Shown here: positions 32,876-41,459 of the stretch, one piece after another
How positions within the stretch are numbered: the first letter of the stretch is position 1
Layout: each line of letters begins with the position of its first letter
Source: Microvirga sp.
Lineage (GTDB): Bacteria; Pseudomonadota; Alphaproteobacteria; Rhizobiales; Beijerinckiaceae
Reading direction: 5' to 3'
Length of the DNA: 45,288 bases
Assembly: GCF_014699075.1 (NCBI RefSeq)
Contig: NZ_JACXAB010000033.1
Span: 1 to 45,288 of the forward strand
Translations under genes and position numbers: made by a program
Notes under the pieces: model-generated
What the model was told of the DNA's origin: nothing
What the model saw: the letters and a program-made list of their open reading frames with translations, nothing else
Databases searched by the model: none

Positions 32876-33148
32876 ATGGCAGAAGCCAGCAAAACCAAGA
32901 AGCCCAACCCGGCCCTGGCGAAGCCGTTGCAACCCTCGAACGAACTTGCAGCCGTTGTCGGCTCGGCTCCCCTGCCCCGCACCGAAGTGGTGAGCAAGGT
33001 CTGGGAGTACATCAAAGCGAATAACCTCCAGAACCCCGAGAACAAGCGCGAGATCCTGGCCGACGACAAGCTCCGGCCAGTCTTCGGTGGCAAGGACAAG
33101 GTCAGTATGTTCGAGATGAACAAACACTTCGCTCAGCATTTGTCCTGA
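32876..33148 (+). CDS. SWIB/MDM2 domain protein, 90 aa
   Basis: After a basic, proline-rich start, the rest is a SWIB domain: LPRTEVVSKVWEYIKANNLQ, then NPENKREILADDKLRPVFGG and VSMFEMNKHFAQHL. SWIB folds occur in eukaryotic chromatin remodellers and, stand-alone or fused to topoisomerase I, in chlamydiae. Small stand-alone SWIB proteins are also known in alphaproteobacteria. The bacterial role is presumed DNA or chromatin related. GGAG precedes the ATG. A terminator follows at 33281. Confidence 0.9.
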   Translation: MAEASKTKKPNPALAKPLQPSNELAAVVGSAPLPRTEVVSKVWEYIKANNLQNPENKREILADDKLRPVFGGKDKVSMFEMNKHFAQHLS

Positions 33149-33280
33149 TCTTCCTGATGAGTGCACAGCAGCCTCGTCACCCTTGCACGAATTGTTAGGC
33201 TTGACCGTTTCATGCTGCGGGTAACGGGCGCGTTGCGTATCAGCCCGTATAATCTCCATCGCCCCCAATGCGTGGAGTTG

Positions 33281-33320
33281 GCCCCGGCAGAGAGTCCTTA
33301 CCTCTCAGCTGGGGCTTTTT
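33281..33320 (+). terminator. Terminator, possibly ending a small RNA
   Basis: GCCCC (33281-33285) pairs with GGGGC (33311-33315), with an inner GAGAG/CTCTC stem (33290-33294 and 33302-33306) and a TTTTT run. A TATAAT at 33248-33253 lies only about 30 bases before it, so it could end either the SWIB transcript or a short RNA of its own. Confidence 0.7.
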
Positions 33321-33468
33321 CGTTTACTGATGCCCGCCGACAGTGATCATTCAGGAGGCTATGACGTCAGCGATCAGCAGCTTATCGACTGAGACCATCT
33401 GATTGCTCAGCGCGAACACCTCCTGCCTCCAGGATGCAGCGGCCTCAACGGTTCGATCTTAGGACCCC

Positions 33469-36195
33469 TCATGCCCTGAGGCGCTGGTCGCGCGGTGCGG
33501 TGCTCGCCTGAGAGAGCAGGTAGGCATCCCGATTCCGCTTGAAGTTGGCAGCCTTTTCGAGATCCTTCAGGATCTTCTTCTGCGCCGGTACCTGGCGCTG
33601 GGCATACCGGGCACAGAGACGAGGAAGCGAGAACGGAACAGCGATGTCAGCCCGGTTCTTATGAATAGCATCCTGAATAAGTTCGACCTGTTCTTGCGGT
33701 AGAGACATGCCACCTTCCTCCCCGAGAAGCAGCAACAGGTTCATCACAGCAGAAGGCATGGCTCTGATGAGGTCCTTGCCCGGCGTTGCGGCAGCTATCT
33801 CAAGGTACTCGCTCTTGGCGAGGGTGATCGTCAGTGACTGGTCCTTGGTCAGCGGCCCATCGGACAGCTGTTTCAGGTACTCTCGGAAGCTCTGCTCCCG
33901 TGCCCGGGTCGCATCGTCATGGCGGCCGAAGCCTGCCTTCTGACGGATCCACTGCTCACTCGGGCCCTTTGGGCCAACCGCCACGATGGAGGACTTGATC
34001 AAGCCCTCGGCGAGATTGGGCCTGAGCTGCTCTTCCTTCTCGGCGTCGTCGATGACAAAGAAGCGGATGTTCGTGTTGGCCACGATCGCCTTGATCTCAG
34101 GCAGCACACTGGGATCGAAGGTCGTGACCGAGAACGCCCCGGGCTTGCCGCCGAAGGCGTAAGGGAAGAGATCAGCAAAGCGCTGACGCAACCGACAATA
34201 GGCAGCGAGGAGATCGCGTCGCTGGGTCGTCAGCTGATTGGGCCGATCCAGAACAATCGAGCGCAGGTCGGGCTGCAGGCTGTGAGAACCCGTTGCCCGC
34301 TCCACCAAGCGAACGGCAGCGGCGTTGAGCAAACGACCCATCAGTCCCGCCCTGTCCTTCAAGAGATCGATGGCGGCCGACATGTGGGTAGCGCTGGACG
34401 GATGGGTGAAGTCGGTGAGCCACGGCAGGGCGAGAGGCGGCGCCTCCTGTAGGCTCCTCAGGAACTTGCGCTGCTTGTCGGTAGGATTGGCAGATTCGTA
34501 GTCACCGTCGTGTCGGATGCCGACGAAGGCCACGTATTTGCGGGCTACGTCCTGGGTCTTGCAGAGGAAGGCCTGCTGCGCGCCTGTCCGTTCGTCGTAG
34601 GTAGCCACCAGCCAGCGGGGGAGATCCGGGGCAGCGTCCTTGTCGTACTGCTCGCTGTCCCCCTCGCCCATCCGCAGCCGGATCTGACGCTGGCGCTCCT
34701 CGATTTGCTCGCGAAGGCTGGGATCCTTGTCGAACCAGGCCTCAAACTGCTCCCGGATCGGAGCCGCCAGCCCGCGAACCTGGCGGCGGCAGCGCTCGGG
34801 ATCATTCCGGCGCATGGCGTCGATGTCGCTGAAAATCCGGAGGATGGAATTGCCAACATCGACGAAGACCTGGTGCGTCTTGCCGGACGCTTTATGAGCC
34901 CGTTCCCCTCGCCCGCTGATCTGCTTGACCGGTCCGATGGAGCGCTCCTGACAGGCAAGAATGTTGAGGTCGGTCTGGGGAATGTCGGTGCCGACGCCGA
35001 GAGCATTGACGTTAACCAGAATGTCGAAGCCGCCGGCGCGAGCAGCATCGAGGAGGTCGTCGCGCTTGATTTTGCGGCCGACCGGCTCACCCTCCTTGAA
35101 CCTCTTCTCGGCGCCGTTGCGCCAGACGCGGATCTCGCCGGCAACAACAAAGGCCACGCGGGGCTTTTCCCCCTCCCTTACGTGACCAGGAGGAAGGCAT
35201 TCTTGAGCCAGATGGCCGGAGAGCTCTTTGGAGAACTCGACGCTATCACAATGGACCATCGCCAGGGTGGCGTTGCTCGCACGCTTGGCCCAGATCCGGG
35301 CAACGGCTGCTACGATGAGAGCGGCAATCGCCTTGTCGCCTTCACTTGCTCCCTCCTTGAAGAAGCGGGAGAACGCCTGCTGGGAGGCCTGGTCAACTGA
35401 CTTGTTCTCAGCCAGCAGCGCGAGGAAGGCGCTCTCGATCAGCCGGACAGCGTCGGCGCCAAGATGGCGCTCGAACTCGCCTGTTGCGATATCGAACCGG
35501 GTCCTCACCGTCCGGCCCGTCGCCAGGACCTCGTCATAGGTGGCGACATCGATCAGATCGTGCTCGATGCTGGCACCGAAGGGATCGAGAGGATCTTGCC
35601 CGTCGGTCCTGAACGGAGTGGCGGTCAGCACGATCCCCGAACCACCAGCCCGGGCAATCCGCTGGAGAATCGTCGAGAGCTGTTCTGCGGCGGCCTTGTG
35701 TCCCTCGTCGATGAGCGCGATGCCCCCTCGCCTGCCGACCTCGTCAAGGCCACGCAGGAAGTCCTCGTCATCCAGCTTGTTCACCAGCGACATGTTCGTC
35801 GCCATGATCACATCGGCATTGAGGCTGTTGCGGAGCATCGGGTCATTCCCGATGATCTCTGTTTTGGCAACGAAAAACGTTACCCGCGCCTTCCGCAAGG
35901 ACGGGATTGCCTGCAACTGCGCATAGTTCTGCCGCAGCAGGCTGCTGTCAGGATGCAGGATCAGAATCGGTTTACCGAGATCAAAAGCATCTGCGGCGGC
36001 CGCCGCAGCCTTCAGGCTCTTACCGCTGCCTGTAGGCGCCAGAACCGCACCTGAGCGCCCGCGCCGAATTGCCTCGCGCAGCGAGAGCATGATCCGGGCC
36101 TGGTAAGGCTCGGCCTGCTTGTCACCGAGAACCCGGATCAGAGAAAGGGCTGACACCTCGCCGGAAGCATCGGCGAGTTTGGAAAGAGGCCGCAT
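33469..36195 (-). CDS. Superfamily II DEAD/DEAH-type helicase, 908 aa
   Basis: The N-terminal half carries SF2 motifs: AEPYQARIMLSLREAI (Q-like), APTGSGKS (53-60), ILILHPDSSLLRQNY (Ia), GIALIDEGH (motif II), GIVLTATPFRTD (III), INVNALGVGTDIPQTDL-like motif V, and QISGRGERAH (VI, a GRxxR variant). This resembles the helicase part of type III restriction or RadD-like proteins. The C-terminal 450 residues contain no recognised nuclease motif. No methyltransferase gene is adjacent, so it is a stand-alone ATP-driven nucleic-acid translocase, possibly for repair or defence. The stop lies 321 bases from the SWIB gene; transcription is leftward. Confidence 0.87.
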   Translation of the reverse strand: MRPLSKLADASGEVSALSLIRVLGDKQAEPYQARIMLSLREAIRRGRSGAVLAPTGSGKSLKAAAAAADAFDLGKPILILHPDSSLLRQNYAQLQAIPSLRKARVTFFVAKTEIIGNDPMLRNSLNADVIMATNMSLVNKLDDEDFLRGLDEVGRRGGIALIDEGHKAAAEQLSTILQRIARAGGSGIVLTATPFRTDGQDPLDPFGASIEHDLIDVATYDEVLATGRTVRTRFDIATGEFERHLGADAVRLIESAFLALLAENKSVDQASQQAFSRFFKEGASEGDKAIAALIVAAVARIWAKRASNATLAMVHCDSVEFSKELSGHLAQECLPPGHVREGEKPRVAFVVAGEIRVWRNGAEKRFKEGEPVGRKIKRDDLLDAARAGGFDILVNVNALGVGTDIPQTDLNILACQERSIGPVKQISGRGERAHKASGKTHQVFVDVGNSILRIFSDIDAMRRNDPERCRRQVRGLAAPIREQFEAWFDKDPSLREQIEERQRQIRLRMGEGDSEQYDKDAAPDLPRWLVATYDERTGAQQAFLCKTQDVARKYVAFVGIRHDGDYESANPTDKQRKFLRSLQEAPPLALPWLTDFTHPSSATHMSAAIDLLKDRAGLMGRLLNAAAVRLVERATGSHSLQPDLRSIVLDRPNQLTTQRRDLLAAYCRLRQRFADLFPYAFGGKPGAFSVTTFDPSVLPEIKAIVANTNIRFFVIDDAEKEEQLRPNLAEGLIKSSIVAVGPKGPSEQWIRQKAGFGRHDDATRAREQSFREYLKQLSDGPLTKDQSLTITLAKSEYLEIAAATPGKDLIRAMPSAVMNLLLLLGEEGGMSLPQEQVELIQDAIHKNRADIAVPFSLPRLCARYAQRQVPAQKKILKDLEKAANFKRNRDAYLLSQASTAPRDQRLRA

Positions 36196-36506
36196 CGTTC
36201 AGGAAATCAAAAGTGGGTTTAGAGGGAACATCAGAAACACATGAGCGCCCTGCTCGGACAGAGGAATCTTCCGATTCAGGTGGCTCTCAGCATCATAGAA
36301 CATTTTGGGAACACGATCACCGTTAACGTCGGTTTAAAAGCACCCGACTTTACCGACTTCCAAGCTGCCCTCGCTCGTCAGCAGCGGGCTTAGGGCGCCG
36401 GAACGCCTCCCGTCGGAATGCCGCGCCTGTCGGCCCCGCACGAACGCCCAAGAATGGAACCTTGACCGTGAGGCGACGTTCCCATCGAAGAACGGCAGGA
36501 CCTCAA
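36196..36506. other. Divergent intergenic region
   Basis: About 310 bases between the leftward helicase and a rightward secreted-protein gene. The first 150 bases are AT-richer and probably contain the helicase promoter. No clear boxes or repeats. Confidence 0.4.
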
Positions 36507-36842
36507 ATGCAGATGTTTGATCTAGACAAAGTTGTCCAAGCGAGCGTGGTCGGACTGTTGCTCGGCGGATCAACTCTGGTGAGTACAGCGGCGGCTGTGG
36601 CCGCGGATCTACCCCCGTATTTTGTGGATCAGGAAGCGGTTCCGGAGCGCCCACCAAGCCGGCGTCGGCTTGCGGTCGAGGAGACGTATATCGCCCCACA
36701 GATAGAGCACTGGGTAATTGAACGCCGAGTGATTGAGCGCCGCTTTATTGACAGTTATGAAGGGCCCGCTCTGGTACCGCAGCAGCGTCTGCCGATCGTG
36801 CCCGCAGAGTCGCAGATCGGATTGTCGCCGGTCGTGTGCTGA
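36507..36842 (+). CDS. Putative exported protein, 111 aa
   Basis: Start at ATG 36507, with AGGA upstream. An N-terminal hydrophobic stretch (ASVVGLLLGGSTLVSTAAAVAA) ends in AxA before DLPPYF and fits a Sec signal peptide. The mature part is short and charged, with an imperfect repeat (IEHWVIERRVIERRFID), and has no cysteine network. Small exported proteins of this ADLPP type are common in Methylobacterium and relatives (from memory). Function unknown. Confidence 0.6.
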   Translation: MQMFDLDKVVQASVVGLLLGGSTLVSTAAAVAADLPPYFVDQEAVPERPPSRRRLAVEETYIAPQIEHWVIERRVIERRFIDSYEGPALVPQQRLPIVPAESQIGLSPVVC

Positions 36843-37023
36843 TCAACACGCTGGCTCACGAGCCCAAAGCGCCCTTCGTCGGTTTCAAACAGTCTGATAT
36901 CGGGCGGGAGGTGGATTATGGGTCATTGCTATTCTCTCGATCTTCGGGTGCGGGAGGCCGACTTCGGGCTTTGTCGCAATTTCTGACTGCGAACGGGGAA
37001 ATCTGAGCGCGGTTCGTATCCGC

Positions 37024-37122
37024 TTATGCGGCGAGCCGCTCGAACTGCTCAACGAGCGACGGTTGCCGAGTGCAGGCGTATTTCGCCTGTCCTTTTCGCA
37101 TCATGTGAACCATCTCATTGAA
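37024..37122 (-). pseudogene. IS6-family transposase C-terminal scrap
   Basis: Read leftward, a short frame gives EMVHMMRKGQAKYACTRQP and then SLVEQFERLAA and a stop. This matches the end of IS6-like DDE transposases (xxMHMIRKGQ ...). Only about 30 codons remain. The flanking sequence (36843-37023) carries nothing I recognise, so the scrap marks a lost IS at the left edge of the hydrolase/protease cassette. Confidence 0.5.
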
Positions 37123-37346
37123 GTATGGATGTCGATGACGGGGCCTTGTTGGGAGTTGCAAGCGCTATCAACCTCACGCCCACCACCGATGTGGCGCATG
37201 GGCGACAACTGCTGGATTGCGAACTAACGCTAAGCCAAGTTCTCGCGCCGGAAGTGGGCGCCGCTGAATCAGGCGGCGTCGGCACGATGAACGGGACCGG
37301 AGGGTGTACCCTTAATTATCCCTCCTGTTGAGGCTAAAGTCATGTT

Positions 37347-37390
37347 GTTATAGATCCTTGGGGGCGACTCGTTATAGGTCCTTGGAGGCG
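37347..37390. repeat. Two 20-bp direct repeats at the start of the wall-hydrolase cassette
   Basis: GTTATAGATCCTTGGGGGCG (37347-37366) is followed after four bases by a copy differing at two positions (37371-37390). The period is 24 bases. The second copy contains the ribosome binding site GGAGG of the gene at 37394, so a repressor bound to the repeats would also cover translation initiation. Confidence 0.7.
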
Positions 37391-37393
37391 CCT

Positions 37394-38149
37394 ATGATGC
37401 TTGACCTTGCTTCGGCTTCTGAATTCGTACGGGCCGTTGAGCTTCCAGTCGCACGATCGTTGGACGCGCTGAGCGCCGAGGAGGCGCTGCAAGCCGGTAA
37501 GACGAACGCAACTGTCGTCGGCTCGGACGTGATCTCCTTCACTGCAGAGGTAAAGCCTGCGATGCGTCAGGCAATCATTGATTCTGCGTTGCTTGCGCAG
37601 CTTGCCGCAACGCGCAAGGTCGCCGACGAGACCAAGATCTACGACTGGTACGACGCATATTTCGACACGCTGAAGAACGTCGGTTGGCTGGTACAAGAGC
37701 ACGGGTTCGCTGAGTTTACTGAGACGGCGAACGACATCGAAGCGCATCAGGTGGTTCTCGACATTGCCGCCGGCCTTCTAGGTCCCGGCAGCACGGCGCT
37801 GACGCTGGTCAGGACTGCGCTCGAGAGCCTAGTCCGCGCGCAGGAGAAAGAGCCGTTCTTCGTAATCTTCAACCGCGAGACCCGGCACGCCGAAAGCGCT
37901 CGCTTTCAAGTCTCGGTGGCCGAAAGCGACGCTACCGGCCACCTGATCACGCTCATGGCATTCGGGATGAAGGCAAGCTCAACGCTCACCCACGTGCTCT
38001 TCGTGAAGGTGCGCAGCAGCGAGGTCGAGATCAGGCACCAATCGGGTAAGGTGAGCATCAACGCCGAAGTGCTGCAAGCCGTGCATCCGCTGATCCAGAG
38101 CCGGATCCTCGCGCATCAGAAAGCTTTCATCGTCGATCTGCCGATCTGA
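37394..38149 (+). CDS. Hypothetical protein, 251 aa, first gene of the hydrolase/protease cassette
   Basis: GGAGG before ATG 37394. The N-terminal half is helical (EFVRAVELPVARSLDALSAE, then DWYDAYFDTLKNVGWLVQEHG). There is a hydrophobic central helix (LDIAAGLLGPGSTALTLVRTA). The C-terminal part is a beta domain: FFVIFNRETRHAESARFQVS, then HLITLMAFGMKASSTLTHVLF and KVSINAEVLQAV. No signal peptide or enzyme motif. I have seen similar DWYDAYF/LMAFG proteins as hypothetical neighbours in other genomes (memory, not checked) but know no function. The helical plus beta build, with one central hydrophobic helix, would suit a membrane-active or structural partner. It is followed after 58 bases by the hydrolase gene. 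Confidence 0.78.
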   Translation: MMLDLASASEFVRAVELPVARSLDALSAEEALQAGKTNATVVGSDVISFTAEVKPAMRQAIIDSALLAQLAATRKVADETKIYDWYDAYFDTLKNVGWLVQEHGFAEFTETANDIEAHQVVLDIAAGLLGPGSTALTLVRTALESLVRAQEKEPFFVIFNRETRHAESARFQVSVAESDATGHLITLMAFGMKASSTLTHVLFVKVRSSEVEIRHQSGKVSINAEVLQAVHPLIQSRILAHQKAFIVDLPI

Positions 38150-38207
38150 GCGGCTGGCGAGCGCGCAGTTTGCGCTCCGCCCCAAAGTCAAGGCTGAGGA
38201 GGATGAG

Positions 38208-41200
38208 ATGGAGGAGAGAGAGATCCTGATCGCGCGGCTGCGCGATGTCGCGCGGGAGCTCGCGGCGCTGGAGGCCGGCCTAGACGACGAGGCGAAGATC
38301 GCGCACCGCGACGCTGTGAAGGACGAATTTGAGGATCTTCTCGACCGCCTCAACCCGACCGAGGCGATCCCGCCGCCGCCGCCGAGTGACGCCCTCGCCC
38401 CAGAGGGCCTCGCCATCGTTGTGGGCCACACCGCCCGCAGTCAGGGGGCGCAGGCTCTGAGCCCACCCTTTCCCGCCGACAGCCGGACGACACCGCTCTC
38501 GGAGCGCAACGAGTACGCTTGGAACCGCGGTCTTGCCCTTATGATCAAGGAGCGTGCGGACCGCGCAGGAATCCGCTGCGAAATCTTCTTTCGCGACGGG
38601 GTCGGGATTGAGGGCGCCTACGCCGCCGTGAGCCGGTGGTCCCCGAAGGCGACTGTCGAACTGCATTTCAACGCCGCCAGCGGCAACTCCCGCGGCTCGC
38701 TTGTGCTCTACGGCAGCAACGAATCGAAGAGCTGGGCGCAAGCGCTGCAGAAGGAATTTGTGAGGCTCTACGACCGGCAGGGACGGAACGAGGACAGAGG
38801 TATCTTCATACCTAGTCCAGACAGCCCGTACAAGCGCGGCATCGCGAGCGTCACCCAGCTTCAACCGTCTGCGCTGATCGAGCCGTTCTTCGGTGACAAC
38901 CGTCCCGATGCGACCCTCGGTATTGGGAAGAAGGACGGCTTAGCAGACGCGATCCTCGCCGCGTATGCAAGCTTCACGGGTGTCACCACGTCCGGACCGA
39001 CGTCGGGAACCGGTACAGGCTCGACGGCGAGGCCGCGGCCCATCGTTCCGCAGGCTGACTCGTCGATCCCGGACGTGCCTCTACTGCGCGAGCTCATCGC
39101 TACCTACCGCGTGTTCACGCCGACGGTTCCATCGCTCGCCCCGACTGTGGTGGAGCGGCTGAAGAGCATCACTCTTGCGCAATGGATTGAAGAGACCGGC
39201 TGGGCCCGTTCTGAGCTCGCTGCCAAGCACTTCAACTTTGCCGGCATGAAGGCGAAGAGCGAGGTCGACGCCATCATCCGCGATGTACCTGCGAAGAAGG
39301 TTCGGTACCTCGCCCACGACGGACTCGACACATATCTCGAGTTCGGCAGCATTCGCGATTTCATTCAGGGCTACTTCATGTTCCTTGAGCGCTCGCCATA
39401 CCGTGGCTGGCATGAGATGGCGAAGCGCTCGCCGCACGACTTCATCCGCTTCATCGGTCGCACGTGGGCGCAGCGCGAGGGCTACGCGAGCCGGGTAATC
39501 GGAATTGAGCGCCAGCTGCTCAATGCGGGGATCGTGCAGTCCGACGGAACCCTCGGCGATGGCTCGGTCGCCGGCATCGGGGATAGCACGGCCGTGCATG
39601 GCGCCGCCGGCGTCAGCTCCACGAAGGTGAAAGAGCAAGGCGCGACGGCGGACTTCCTCACCCTCGTCAACTCGGTCGCGGCTGAGACGGTGCTTGTCCC
39701 GCTTCTGCCGGTGATTGTCGCACAGTGTGCGTTGGAATCCGACTGGGGCCGCTCCGACCTTGCCAACATCCATGCCAACTTCGCTGGCATTCCCTGGTCC
39801 GACCTCTTCAACGAGGTGGCGGTGGCGGTGCCGCATCCTGTCGAGCCGGCTCGAGGTACGTTCTGTCGCTTCCTCTCCGCCGCGACGTTCCTGCGCGCGT
39901 ACCGGCACCGGCTCGACAACGATCCCGCTTTCGCCGGATGGCGAATGGTCGGCAGCGCAGCGTCCTTCGCGACGTTTCTCAGCAAGACCTGGCGCCCGAG
40001 CGACCCTCAATACGAGCGCAAGCTCATGGACATCGTGGCCCGGATCTTGCCGAATGATGGCTCTTCCGGCGATACCAACGCGGGCGGCTTCACCGGCCAG
40101 CAGCCCAGCGATGGCACCGACGGCACTGCGGTCGTTGGTGTTGTCCTCCAGATCAGACGCCTTCGGGCGGAGAAGCGCCGCGGAAAGGGCGAGCGAACCG
40201 CGAGCATGTACCAGCTCTTCGTTGATGGCCGCCCGGTTGACGGTGTCGCCGGTATGGTCCTCGAACCGCGCGGTCCGGGTGACAACTCGCCTATTGGCGT
40301 CCAGCTGCACACCCGGATCAAGGAAGGCACCTACCCTCTCCTGACACATGCGGGTAGCCGCCATCTCGCGGGCGTGACCAAGTTCAAGACAATCGGCTTC
40401 ACGACCAGCGCGGAGGCCGGCGCACCGCCGATGCCCGCGATCCGCGTGGGCAACACGAAGAGCCGAACTGGCATCCTCCTTCATCCCGGCGACGGCTATC
40501 TCTGGAGCATTGGCTGCCTTAACCCGACTCAACAGCTCACTGATGCGACCGGAAACATGAGCTACGCGGACAGCCGGGAACGTGTGATTGATATCGTAGA
40601 GGCGCTGCGCGGCGCACTCGCTAATCACTTCCCGAACGGCAACAATGAGACAATCCGCAACGCCACGCTCGAGGTGATCGGCGAACCGGGACCAGCCGGC
40701 ATCGACGCGCTCGACAGCGGAACGCTGTCCGCCGAGACGTTCGCGCAGCAGCAACTCGCCGTCGCCGACGCGGCGCTCGCCGAAACGTCCGGAGACGCAC
40801 TCGCCGCGCCGGATCTCGTCGCCGTTCACGAGGCGCTAGCCGCAAAGATGCTCGCGGCGGCGCTGCTCGGTCAGGCGGAGGACGGTGCAATTGACCGCAT
40901 CGTCGGACAGGGCATCTCCCTTGCCGAGGTACGCGGCTCGACTGGCGAGACGCTATGGACACCTTGGGCGCTCGCGATCTCCGCGGCCAGCGTGCCGGGA
41001 GTGGTCGATCGGCTTTCGGCAGTGGCCTTACGCTTGCGCAATGCCGGGGTGCCTCTCGACGATGCGGTCGGCGCCCACAGCGCGCTAGTCACTGCTGCAT
41101 CCGGCAACGATGTACGGGCGATCAAAGCGCTGCTTGGCGAGAGCGCATCGGTCGACTTCCGCGACCGTTCCGGGGTGACGCCGCTTCTCGCCGCCGCGTT

Positions 41201-41435
41201 CTTCGGCGCGCCGGAGGCGGTTGAGGTGCTCCTCGCGAACGGTGCCGATCCGCTCGCTATTGTCGGCTCGGCGGATGAGAAGACTGATCTCGCCGACAGT
41301 GAGCTTGCATCACCCGGCGACGACGGGATCGACTGCGCTACTGCCGGCGCAGCCCTCGTCGCGGACGATCCTGCCCGCTTAGACGACTACGAGCGAGTCA
41401 CCGCGCTGCTCTGGAACGCGGTGAACCCCCGTTGA
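38208..41435 (+). CDS. Multidomain peptidoglycan hydrolase: amidase, two glucosaminidase domains, LD-transpeptidase-like domain, ankyrin repeats
   Basis: 1075 aa. Residues 66-255 are an Amidase_3 domain (N-acetylmuramoyl-L-alanine amidase) with zinc ligands H74, E102 (in SERNEY) and H153 (ELHFNA) and the catalytic E225 (LIEPFF). Residues 300-430 and 485-615 are two GH73-like glucosaminidase domains with catalytic Glu in WIEETGW (E329) and CALESDW (E510). Residues 640-790 resemble a DUF5675/LD-transpeptidase-like domain with H759 and SIGC (C770). The last 120 residues hold ankyrin repeats (VTPLLAAAFFGAPEAVEVLL). A coiled N-terminus of 50 residues precedes the amidase. There is no signal peptide, so release would need lysis or a contractile/T6-type route. 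GGAGG precedes the ATG. The S8 protease gene follows 24 bases later. Confidence 0.92.
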   Translation: MEEREILIARLRDVARELAALEAGLDDEAKIAHRDAVKDEFEDLLDRLNPTEAIPPPPPSDALAPEGLAIVVGHTARSQGAQALSPPFPADSRTTPLSERNEYAWNRGLALMIKERADRAGIRCEIFFRDGVGIEGAYAAVSRWSPKATVELHFNAASGNSRGSLVLYGSNESKSWAQALQKEFVRLYDRQGRNEDRGIFIPSPDSPYKRGIASVTQLQPSALIEPFFGDNRPDATLGIGKKDGLADAILAAYASFTGVTTSGPTSGTGTGSTARPRPIVPQADSSIPDVPLLRELIATYRVFTPTVPSLAPTVVERLKSITLAQWIEETGWARSELAAKHFNFAGMKAKSEVDAIIRDVPAKKVRYLAHDGLDTYLEFGSIRDFIQGYFMFLERSPYRGWHEMAKRSPHDFIRFIGRTWAQREGYASRVIGIERQLLNAGIVQSDGTLGDGSVAGIGDSTAVHGAAGVSSTKVKEQGATADFLTLVNSVAAETVLVPLLPVIVAQCALESDWGRSDLANIHANFAGIPWSDLFNEVAVAVPHPVEPARGTFCRFLSAATFLRAYRHRLDNDPAFAGWRMVGSAASFATFLSKTWRPSDPQYERKLMDIVARILPNDGSSGDTNAGGFTGQQPSDGTDGTAVVGVVLQIRRLRAEKRRGKGERTASMYQLFVDGRPVDGVAGMVLEPRGPGDNSPIGVQLHTRIKEGTYPLLTHAGSRHLAGVTKFKTIGFTTSAEAGAPPMPAIRVGNTKSRTGILLHPGDGYLWSIGCLNPTQQLTDATGNMSYADSRERVIDIVEALRGALANHFPNGNNETIRNATLEVIGEPGPAGIDALDSGTLSAETFAQQQLAVADAALAETSGDALAAPDLVAVHEALAAKMLAAALLGQAEDGAIDRIVGQGISLAEVRGSTGETLWTPWALAISAASVPGVVDRLSAVALRLRNAGVPLDDAVGAHSALVTAASGNDVRAIKALLGESASVDFRDRSGVTPLLAAAFFGAPEAVEVLLANGADPLAIVGSADEKTDLADSELASPGDDGIDCATAGAALVADDPARLDDYERVTALLWNAVNPR

Positions 41436-41459
41436 CCCGAAGTAACAAGGAGTTGCCCG

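Noticed and set aside
34510..35400. Rightward 296-codon frame opposite the SF2 helicase
   Set aside because: Shadow frame caused by codon bias; the leftward frame carries helicase motifs.
37125..37331. 68-codon rightward frame before the direct repeats
   Set aside because: No ribosome binding site, overlaps the IS6 scrap border, no family-like pattern.
39081..40829. 582-codon leftward frame opposite the hydrolase gene
   Set aside because: Antisense shadow of a GC-rich gene. The forward frame has intact catalytic motifs, while the reverse one has none.
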